The notes under the pieces are model-generated. The model searched no databases, was not told where the DNA came from, and saw only the letters and a list, made by a program, of their open reading frames with translations. The translations under genes were made by a program, and so were the position numbers. From Candidatus Poribacteria bacterium (GTDB taxonomy: Bacteria; Poribacteria; WGA-4E; WGA-3G), in contig JAPPMR010000697.1 of NCBI GenBank assembly GCA_028818995.1, positions 1 to 7,310 on the forward strand: 7,310 bases of DNA. Reading direction: 5' to 3'. Below are positions 1 through 5,752 of this stretch, in pieces; within the stretch, counting starts at the first letter, position 1, and each line of letters opens with the position of its first letter.

Positions 1-21
1 CTAAGGATACCAGATTTTAGA

Positions 22-858
22 TCAACTATCAAGATAATTGTGACAGACTACTAGGCCTCCTAAAATATATCTGTGTTTTCGCGCAGTATCCATGGTGCTT
101 TTGTACTCAACAATGGGAAAAATCCATCTCGCGTAATCAAAAAGTATCCTAAATGAAAGTAACGAAAGATAGAAGACATACACATACGCTGCATTTTGCA
201 GAATCCCTGAAAATCGATTATTTATCAAATCAGAGAACTTAAATGCTATCGAAAATGCGAAAGGGAAACATCCACAGGGAAGGAGCAGGTCATAAATGCT
301 GTGTCTGTGGAAGAACAGGCGGCGCGTCTCTCTTTTTTTAACGAAATCCATAACAATACGGTATACGCCCTTAACCCAGATGGAATTTAGACCTGAAACA
401 AGGATATAACTTTCATTTGGCGTAGATATGGAGGGAGACAGTGATAAATTGAAAATCTCAGGTTTGCTGAAATCTAACAACAATTCAAAGCGATTTCTCG
501 GATACCAATCGTATAAATTTCTTAAATCCATCTCACTATTGATGTAAAGACGCTTAACCCTATCTGGGAAACGAGGGGAGTTAAACACATCTGAAATTGT
601 TCCATAAACCCTTTCATCATCCATCCCCTGCACAGTCACCTTTAATTCAAACCCTGATAGCAATGAGGCTTTATCTGCGAGGATTTGTTCAGGTGGTCGA
701 TCAAGAGGTGTATAATGGTTTATTTCTTCTTCCGCCGCTTTGTAACTTGACTCTTGTAGCATTTCACACAGCGTTTTCAAATCTGACTTTGAAAAAACAC
801 AAGCGGTAATTGGTTGAGATGACTCTGTCGTCAGTATCGCCTGATTTTGTTGTTCCAT
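22..858 (-). CDS. Uncharacterised protein with soluble N-terminal part and C-terminal membrane segments
   Basis: No named domain is recognised with certainty. The 278-aa product has a soluble N-terminal part (about residues 1-180). It begins with a helical stretch around FSKSDLKTLCEMLQ, followed by an alternating hydrophobic, beta-like region that includes RFELLLDFSKPEIF (about 123-136) and a short TPNESY motif. Two hydrophobic segments follow, at about 188-206 and 222-241, and a third begins at about 264. This suggests a membrane-anchored protein with its large N-terminal part in the cytoplasm. The ATG start has only a weak SD (GAG about 11 nt upstream) and no convincing promoter of its own, so it may be read through from the TIR operon upstream. 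The third hydrophobic stretch is cut off abruptly (VVCHNYLDS, then TGA). A one-base shift just before this restores a hydrophobic tail that runs off the window, so the annotated C-terminus may be a frameshift product. Role unknown; a membrane effector is one possibility given the neighbours. Confidence 0.7.
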   Translation of the reverse strand: MEQQNQAILTTESSQPITACVFSKSDLKTLCEMLQESSYKAAEEEINHYTPLDRPPEQILADKASLLSGFELKVTVQGMDDERVYGTISDVFNSPRFPDRVKRLYINSEMDLRNLYDWYPRNRFELLLDFSKPEIFNLSLSPSISTPNESYILVSGLNSIWVKGVYRIVMDFVKKRETRRLFFHRHSIYDLLLPCGCFPFAFSIAFKFSDLINNRFSGILQNAAYVYVFYLSLLSFRILFDYARWIFPIVEYKSTMDTARKHRYILGGLVVCHNYLDS

Positions 859-940
859 TCCAATTTCTCATGTATTATGATGAAGTGAGGAACTAATACT
901 ACTCTCCACAGAGGGTTCCCTCCAACCCATCTTTAAATAG

Positions 941-970
941 CTGCTCAGGGCAGTTGTTTTTTCTGAACAG
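941..970. repeat. Imperfect 8-bp inverted repeat
   Basis: CTGCTCAG (941-948) and CTGAACAG (963-970) can pair with one mismatch around a 14-nt loop that contains a T-run. A smaller CTGC/GCAG pairing (941-944 with 950-953) competes with it. It lies just downstream of the 75-aa gene on the transcribed strand, where a terminator or processing site could sit. However, no T-tract follows the stem on the minus strand, so a standard intrinsic terminator is unlikely. Confidence 0.3.
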
Positions 971-983
971 TCGATGGAAAATG

Positions 984-1211
984 TTAACGTTCAAGACTGA
1001 GCTGGTGGCGATCATATTCGACAAGTCTAATAACACCTGGTTCATTATCGTACACCACACCGATGGATGCAATCGCTTCTCCGGAACCTGAAGGGTTCTC
1101 AAATTGGAGAATATCACGGATTTGTCCAGGATTCCCGTCTACGGTGATCCTATCGCCAACTTTCCAATCCTTCACACGTTGGAAGGGGATATAACTTACT
1201 GCATTAGCCAT
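984..1211 (-). CDS. Small beta-rich hypothetical protein (75 aa)
   Basis: This is a short soluble protein with no signal peptide or membrane segment. Its core alternates hydrophobic residues with glycine/aspartate turns: DWKVGDRITVDGNPGQIRDI, then a region containing ASIGVVYDN and PGVIRLVEYDRHQL. This is what a small SH3-like or KOW-like barrel looks like, though the family is not recognised. The ATG at 1211 is preceded by AAGGA (1226-1222) about 10 nt upstream, which supports it as the start. The gene lies 48 nt downstream of the RipA-like gene in the same direction with no terminator between them, so co-transcription from the promoter at 2199-2227 is likely. A competing open frame (899-1117) overlaps it in another phase but lacks comparable support. 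It might be an accessory subunit of the TIR/membrane pair, or an unrelated small protein. Confidence 0.6.
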   Translation of the reverse strand: MANAVSYIPFQRVKDWKVGDRITVDGNPGQIRDILQFENPSGSGEAIASIGVVYDNEPGVIRLVEYDRHQLSLER

Positions 1212-1259
1212 TGTTTGAGTTTCCTTTTCAAAATTAGGTTGTCAGGTGAATTCTCAGGT

Positions 1260-1730
1260 TCATTGAGTCCCACCAGTATCAGCTGCCGCCAAACAGATTC
1301 CAATGAGCATCAAAGCTAAAAAACCTAAAAAAAAGATTCCAGGGACAAAAGTCTCAACGACAGAAAGTTTCCAATAACTTCTGAAGTCTTTTCCTTCGTT
1401 GAGTAAACTCCATTCGCGTTTGAAAAAAGGGTACGCAAGTTTTTCCTCTAATTCATGCAATGCATTAAATTTACCGGTGTTGAGTTGGCGATAGGAACGG
1501 ATGACTACATACCACGCCGTTGTTAAAAACATACCGAATAGCCCAAAACCTACCATGAGCCATCTAAGTGGAACACCATTTTTATGCTGTAAGAAAGCAG
1601 AAAAAATTACTGCTAACCCAGATAAAACCAACATATAAAAACGGTTTGCAGTGCCTCGCTGCTTGCTAATACTATCGGCGAGTCCCGCGTGGAGTTTGTA
1701 GATTTCTAACAATTCCTGTTTTTCACCCAT
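1260..1730 (-). CDS. RipA-like small integral membrane protein, partner of TIR gene
   Basis: The 156-aa product begins with a conserved-looking helix (LLEIYKLHAGLADSISKQR) that leads directly into membrane segment 1 (about 31-48). Segment 2 lies at about 55-76 and segment 3 at about 126-149. Between segments 2 and 3 is a cytosolic helical stretch with IRSYRQLNTGKFNALHELEE and FFKREWSLLNEGKDFRSYW. This order matches the RipA family of octameric inner-membrane proteins as I remember it; that assignment is from recall, not a search. The ATG at 1730 is chosen over the longer frame (to 1778) because it starts 2 nt after the TIR stop (TAA AC ATG) and has GGGAG upstream. The longer frame would overlap the TIR gene by 46 nt. 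Tight coupling implies the two proteins are made together. By analogy with other TIR systems it could be a membrane effector that responds to a TIR-made nucleotide, but this is inference. Confidence 0.82.
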   Translation of the reverse strand: MGEKQELLEIYKLHAGLADSISKQRGTANRFYMLVLSGLAVIFSAFLQHKNGVPLRWLMVGFGLFGMFLTTAWYVVIRSYRQLNTGKFNALHELEEKLAYPFFKREWSLLNEGKDFRSYWKLSVVETFVPGIFFLGFLALMLIGICLAAADTGGTQ

Positions 1731-1732
1731 GT

Positions 1733-2143
1733 TTATGCTAACTCCCGGATGGCAGAAACGATGCTCTCTGTATTCCAACCGACGATTTTATCCGCGGCAT
1801 TCTTTACTTTCACAGATGTTCTTTGGCTACCCCACGGTTCAATAGCAAGAATCGGTTTGGTTGTCAAGAATTCAGTTTGAGCGATTTGAATTTCTTTGTC
1901 AATCCATTTGCTATAACTTGAGTAAATTCCTGCTAATATTAATACGACACTGCAAGGACTTACTTTTTTCTTTATCGCTGCATAAAGAGCTTTGTCGGTT
2001 CCGCTAGTATGTAGTGGATCGTCTTTGGGTATAGAATAGTTGTTATACCGGAAATATGGCCTTGCTTTAAGCAGCCTGACAAGATTTTTATACGCATCAC
2101 TGTAGGTCCAAGAATGGCTAATAAAAAGGTTATAGGTTTTCAC
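1733..2143 (-). CDS. ThsB-like TIR domain protein (MTH538/DUF1863 type)
   Basis: The whole 136-aa protein is a single TIR-like domain. Visible family features are the first strand YNLFISHSW (about 4-12), the SIPKDDPLH loop (about 37-45), DKALYAAIKKKV, the strand SVVLILAGIYSSYSKW (about 65-80) with IDKEIQIA just after it, and the C-terminal IVGWNTESIVSAIREL. These match the ThsB_TIR/DUF1863 family. Its Thoeris members sense phage and convert NAD+ to a cyclic ADP-ribose-type signal. E84 in WIDKEIQ sits where the catalytic glutamate is expected. I take the GTG at 2143 as the start because GGAAGG (2156-2151) lies 7 nt upstream. The in-frame TTG at 2158 overlaps that ribosome site and would add only five residues. 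It is the first gene after the promoter at 2199-2227 and is followed 2 nt later by a membrane protein gene. No SLOG/SIR2 ThsA gene is present. Enzymatic activity is inferred, not shown. Confidence 0.87.
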   Translation of the reverse strand: MKTYNLFISHSWTYSDAYKNLVRLLKARPYFRYNNYSIPKDDPLHTSGTDKALYAAIKKKVSPCSVVLILAGIYSSYSKWIDKEIQIAQTEFLTTKPILAIEPWGSQRTSVKVKNAADKIVGWNTESIVSAIRELA

Positions 2144-2198
2144 GCGACCCCCTTCCAACAGAAAGTAGTTTTGTTACACATCTAATTTGTATCAGGTT

Positions 2199-2227
2199 AT
2201 TATAACACGTTAAATTTAAAGGGTCAA
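2199..2227 (-). promoter_or_regulatory. Sigma70-type promoter of the TIR/membrane-protein operon
   Basis: On the minus strand TTGACC (2227-2222) and a perfect TATAAT (2204-2199) are separated by exactly 17 nt. That is a 5/6 match to the -35 box and 6/6 to the -10 box. Transcription would start near 2192, giving a leader of about 50 nt before the GTG at 2143. This is the only near-consensus promoter I found in the window. It separates the TIR set from the helicase gene upstream. Confidence 0.8.
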
Positions 2228-2259
2228 ATCAATTTCCCAAAGAGGGTGTGTAAAGTTTT

Positions 2260-2316
2260 GTTCAAACTCAAATGCTGGGTTTCACTGATTTTACAGTGTA
2301 TTAAGTGCGTTTGAAC
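2260..2316. repeat. Nested inverted repeats in the helicase-TIR spacer
   Basis: GTTCAAAC (2260-2267) and GTTTGAAC (2309-2316) form a perfect 8-bp inverted repeat. Almost centred between the arms is a second hairpin, CACTG-ATTTTA-CAGTG (2283-2298). An alternative pairing, AACGCT (2314-2319) with AGCGTT (2339-2344), overlaps the outer right arm. The set lies between the helicase stop and the TIR promoter, so it could end helicase transcription or bind a regulator. No T-tract marks it as a classical terminator. The rest of the 2159-2380 spacer holds only the promoter; no gene or RNA was recognised. Confidence 0.4.
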
Positions 2317-2380
2317 GCTCGCGTGTTTTCTGTGGGAAAGCGTTGATTTTCGAGTTTCATTTAACCCAATCTACAGGAGG

Positions 2381-5300
2381 CTAAACTGGGTCGCTACATT
2401 TTGTGATCTCTGAAAGTGGCACCTCATACCTTACCTCTGTAATCTGTCGTACGGCACTTATCTGGTTCGCAGGGTTCTGAAGAATGTAGGATTTCGGTTG
2501 TGTTGTTGCAGCGTTGAGGACAACATAGAGAAAGTAATCGTCCTTGAGTTGCTTGGCTCTGAACCATTCATTGGAAGTGAGAACGACAGGTGCACGATCT
2601 GATCGGGCTTTCACTTCAATACATCGAATTTTTCCATCTGGAGTTTTTGAACGTAGATCGAAACCGAGATTTTCTGCTGAGACATCTGTCACGGTAAAAC
2701 CTTGTGTCTCTTCATGATGAATGGCACACTTCATGCCAATCTGTTCAATTTCCGATTTGTTGTATGGTTGAGTATCTGTATCATCAACCTCAGTAGCAGG
2801 TATGATGCGAATTGCCCCAGCAAAGGTCGGTGGTTTTCTGGCGAGCGTCACCTCTTGCCGACATGTTTCTTCTAATCTTTCTTTTTCTTCCTCATAGTGA
2901 CGCTTCTGTTCCGTCTTGTTTTGGGTAACTAATCTGACATCTTCGCCCTTTTCACTACGCGCCCCAAGTTCAAGCAGTTCACGATCCAATTTAAGGATGA
3001 GTTGATCTAATGAAGCGATACCGTATTTTCTTTTGATGTTCACTTGTCGTTCCCGTTCTTTAGTAAGTTCTTGCTTATATTGCTCTAAGTGAATGCGCAC
3101 TTGTGTTCCAAATTTTTCTTCAAGTTCTTGTATCTCTATCGGTCCTCGGACTTGCCCAGCTTCTACTTCTCGGAAATCCCAGATAAGCACTGGGTTAACT
3201 TTTTCTACAGTGTCCGAACCATCACGGAGATAAAACGCAAAGAGACGTTTTCCTGTTACATTCTCCGCTCCATCTCGAATTTCACCTTCATAGAATACAA
3301 TAACCCCCTTATATATGCCATCTGGATCTTCAAAGCAGGCACCCGTTTTGAGAGCTTCGGCGTAAGTTTGTTCGGCATATCGCACGGTTGCTTCAAAAAG
3401 TGGATGACCGAAAGAAATGAATTCAGCTGTTGGATCTATAGATGCATGCGCTTTATCAAATGTTACTTTTGGGTAACTTCCGCTTGTCAACGCCGGATAC
3501 ATCTGCCTGAACTGCAAGTCTTGGCTGATTTTCGCTATTTGGGAAGGCACACGTTCAATTTTAAATAAACCATCTTGGCGTTTATGAAGAGTGCGATTGA
3601 GAGTTTCAAAAGTTTTTCGGAAAAACTCACGTGTATATTCAGGGATAAGTCCGTGTTCGCGCGCCTGTTGCTGGAGCTCATTTACTTGAGGGAGGTTGAT
3701 ATAAGGCGAGACAAGCGTATCCTCGTTGAAATTCTTAAAGAAGTTTAACTGTTCAGAATCAAGGGTGGTGTCAATTTCCTCAAGAAGTTGGGCATGGTTA
3801 CGTGTGCTTGCAGCAGCTTCAAGCATGAGTTGTGCCAAATTCCTCTTGGGAAAAAGTTCTCCAATAACATCATAGACGCGATCTCTGCCGAGCGCATCTC
3901 GGATGGTATCAAGTTTTTCAAAGAGACGGTTAAAAACAGCCCCTTCCCGAGTATCGGACGCTACAAGGTTGATAACATGAACCTCGTTTTTTTGTCCGTA
4001 GCGATGAATTCGTCCCATTCGCTGTTCCAATCGATTTGGGTTCCACGGTAAATCGTAGTTAATCATGAGATGACAAAATTGTAAGTTGATACCCTCCCCA
4101 GCTGCTTCAGTAGCAAGTAGAAGTTGCGTTTTGTTTCTAAACGTTTCTTGTGCCTCAATTCGTCTCTCGTGGGGCATTTTTCCATGAATTACCGATACGG
4201 AATATCCCCACGCTGTTACCTTCTGCTCTAAGTAATCAAGCGTATCGAAATATTCAGTAAAGATCAGAATCTTCTCATTAGGATGATTGGCATTTAGTTC
4301 ATCAAGTGCTTTTTTGAGTTCCTGTAACTTGAGTTCATTTTCACTGTCAATAATTTGTTGTGCATCGTGCTCAAGGTGTTTAAGCGTTTCAATTTCATCT
4401 CTTAGCTCCTCTATGTTTTCGGCAACAGAAAGTACCTCCCACTGTTCTTCGCGCTTCCAGCGTTCAGATTCACTGAGGTCTTCTATTTCGTCACGCTGCT
4501 GCTCTGTAGGCATTATATCCGTTTGGAGGGTAGCACTCCGAAGTAATTCTGTGAGTCGATGCTTTCGGCGTTGGAGGGAAACGTGTAGCGCGTATGTGCT
4601 GGAGGCAAGTCGCCGCTGCAAAATAACGAGAGCGAATGCAACGTTGTTTCGTTTCTGTGAATTTTCAGAAAATCGGTTGTATTGCTCACGAATGTATTCA
4701 GAAAGTGCGTTATAGAGTTTCATTTCGATTTCAGATTCTGAACCGAGGCGAAACGGTTTGGTCTGGACGTGGCGTGGTAAGAAAAGAGGTTTGCCTTCAA
4801 AGTCTTTAAGGTCTTCCTTTACTCGCCGGATGAAGAGGGGATTATCCTTCCTTTTAATGGATTCTTGAACTTGGGTTGGATCTGCAAAGAAACCAGACTC
4901 AAGTAAGTCGAGCAAAAGTCGAAAGTTTTCAGAATCGCCCCTATGCGGTGTCGCTGTAAGAAAAAGAAGGTGTGTTGTGCAGTTAGAGAGACATTCGCCT
5001 AACTGGTATCTTTTAGTTTTTTCAATTTTATCGCCGTACTGATAAGCTGCCATTTTATGCGCTTCATCAACAATAATCAGGTCGAAATGGGTATTAACGA
5101 TTGCTCCTCGGATTTCATCCTGTCGAGCAAAATCCATAGAGGTAATCAGTTGTTGTTCGCGATGCCAAATGTTCTCATGTTGGTGGGCATTAACGAGAGG
5201 GCGCGTGACATGGGTAAAATTCTCTTCAAATCGTGTTTTCATCTCTTCTGTCCACTGCATGGTTAGGTGGCCAGGAGCAACAATCAAGATACGCTTTACC

Positions 5301-5740
5301 TGATTACGAAGCTTGAGTTCTTTTAAAATGAGACCTGCCATGATTGTTTTGCCCGCCCCCGGGTCATCAGCGATAAGGAATCGAATGCGTGTCTGTTTAA
5401 GCACTTGCCATACAGCTTCGATCTGATGCGGTAACGGATCAACTTTAGAAATACTAATAGCCAAGGTAGGATCGTAGAGAGCCGCATAGCGGTAGCGTTT
5501 TGCTTCAAGACCAAGAAAAGCATGGCGTGCATTACCAGTAAAATCAATTTGTACTGAGACAACACGCAATTCATTTGCTGTAGCCTCAGTGATTTCCTCG
5601 ATGATAATCGTTTGCGAATTCGCCAACTTTCCGACAACATGAAAACCACCATCAGATAGTGGTTGATAAGCCATAATTTGAACAGGTTCGGACCACTGAG
5701 ATCCTTCAACTATTGTTCCGACAGTTATTTCTGAATTCAT
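2381..5740 (-). CDS. SF2/SNF2-type helicase with C-terminal DUF3883 domain (DrmD-like)
   Basis: This 1,119-aa protein is predicted to be an ATP-dependent DNA translocase/helicase. Visible in order (numbering from the Met at 5740) are: a small beta-rich N-terminal domain (about 5-65); Walker A DDPGAGKT (125-132); DEAH (225-228); motif III TATPHRGD (about 262-269); a charged, probably coiled-coil insert (about 405-485); the second RecA lobe with ILIFTEY (491-497), the ATEAAGEGINLQ motif and QRMGRIHRYGQ; a long, partly coiled C-terminal region (about 870-965); and DUF3883 (about 995-1080). DUF3883 shows GFDLRS and IEVKAR, with D1028, E1042 and K1044 recalling a PD-(D/E)xK nuclease-like fold. Related helicases occur in DISARM (DrmD) and other phage-defence loci, but no methylase, DrmA, DrmB or DrmC gene is in view. 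The ATG at 5740 overlaps the copper ATPase stop (ATGA) and has GGAG just upstream. The in-frame ATG at 5752 has no ribosome site. Helicase assignment is firm; defence role is inferred. Confidence 0.9.
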   Translation of the reverse strand: MNSEITVGTIVEGSQWSEPVQIMAYQPLSDGGFHVVGKLANSQTIIIEEITEATANELRVVSVQIDFTGNARHAFLGLEAKRYRYAALYDPTLAISISKVDPLPHQIEAVWQVLKQTRIRFLIADDPGAGKTIMAGLILKELKLRNQVKRILIVAPGHLTMQWTEEMKTRFEENFTHVTRPLVNAHQHENIWHREQQLITSMDFARQDEIRGAIVNTHFDLIIVDEAHKMAAYQYGDKIEKTKRYQLGECLSNCTTHLLFLTATPHRGDSENFRLLLDLLESGFFADPTQVQESIKRKDNPLFIRRVKEDLKDFEGKPLFLPRHVQTKPFRLGSESEIEMKLYNALSEYIREQYNRFSENSQKRNNVAFALVILQRRLASSTYALHVSLQRRKHRLTELLRSATLQTDIMPTEQQRDEIEDLSESERWKREEQWEVLSVAENIEELRDEIETLKHLEHDAQQIIDSENELKLQELKKALDELNANHPNEKILIFTEYFDTLDYLEQKVTAWGYSVSVIHGKMPHERRIEAQETFRNKTQLLLATEAAGEGINLQFCHLMINYDLPWNPNRLEQRMGRIHRYGQKNEVHVINLVASDTREGAVFNRLFEKLDTIRDALGRDRVYDVIGELFPKRNLAQLMLEAAASTRNHAQLLEEIDTTLDSEQLNFFKNFNEDTLVSPYINLPQVNELQQQAREHGLIPEYTREFFRKTFETLNRTLHKRQDGLFKIERVPSQIAKISQDLQFRQMYPALTSGSYPKVTFDKAHASIDPTAEFISFGHPLFEATVRYAEQTYAEALKTGACFEDPDGIYKGVIVFYEGEIRDGAENVTGKRLFAFYLRDGSDTVEKVNPVLIWDFREVEAGQVRGPIEIQELEEKFGTQVRIHLEQYKQELTKERERQVNIKRKYGIASLDQLILKLDRELLELGARSEKGEDVRLVTQNKTEQKRHYEEEKERLEETCRQEVTLARKPPTFAGAIRIIPATEVDDTDTQPYNKSEIEQIGMKCAIHHEETQGFTVTDVSAENLGFDLRSKTPDGKIRCIEVKARSDRAPVVLTSNEWFRAKQLKDDYFLYVVLNAATTQPKSYILQNPANQISAVRQITEVRYEVPLSEITKCSDPV

Positions 5741-5752
5741 GATTTTCTCCAT
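5737..5752 (-). promoter_or_regulatory. Coupled stop/start with internal ribosome site (ATPase to helicase)
   Basis: On the minus strand the last ATPase codons read ATGGAGAAAATCATGA. GGAG (about 5750-5747) is followed 6 nt later by an ATG whose last bases form the ATPase stop TGA (5739-5737). A ribosome finishing the ATPase can restart directly on the helicase. This decides the helicase start at 5740 instead of 5752. Confidence 0.7.

Noticed and set aside
876..910. Promoter for the 278-aa gene (TAGTAT or CATAAT as -10)
   Set aside because: The candidate -10 boxes lack a matching -35 (best is TTGGAG at 18 nt, 3 of 6 positions), so support is too weak to list.
911..922. Short palindrome GAGGGTTCCCTC as a terminator hairpin
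   Set aside because: The loop is only 2-4 nt and no T-tract follows on either strand.
899..1117. 72-aa open frame on the minus strand overlapping the 75-aa gene
   Set aside because: It overlaps the 75-aa frame in another phase, has no clear ribosome site and gives an unremarkable composition. The 75-aa frame has an SD and a protein-like pattern.
1731..1778. N-terminal extension of the RipA-like protein
   Set aside because: It would overlap the TIR gene. The ATG at 1730 has a ribosome site and lies 2 nt after the TIR stop.
2144..2158. TTG start for the TIR protein
   Set aside because: The codons fall on the GGAAGG ribosome site that serves the GTG at 2143.
3089..3568. Plus-strand open frames within the helicase (3089-3568, 4287-4715)
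   Set aside because: They lie wholly opposite a conserved coding region and their serine/cysteine-rich or irregular products look like antisense readings.
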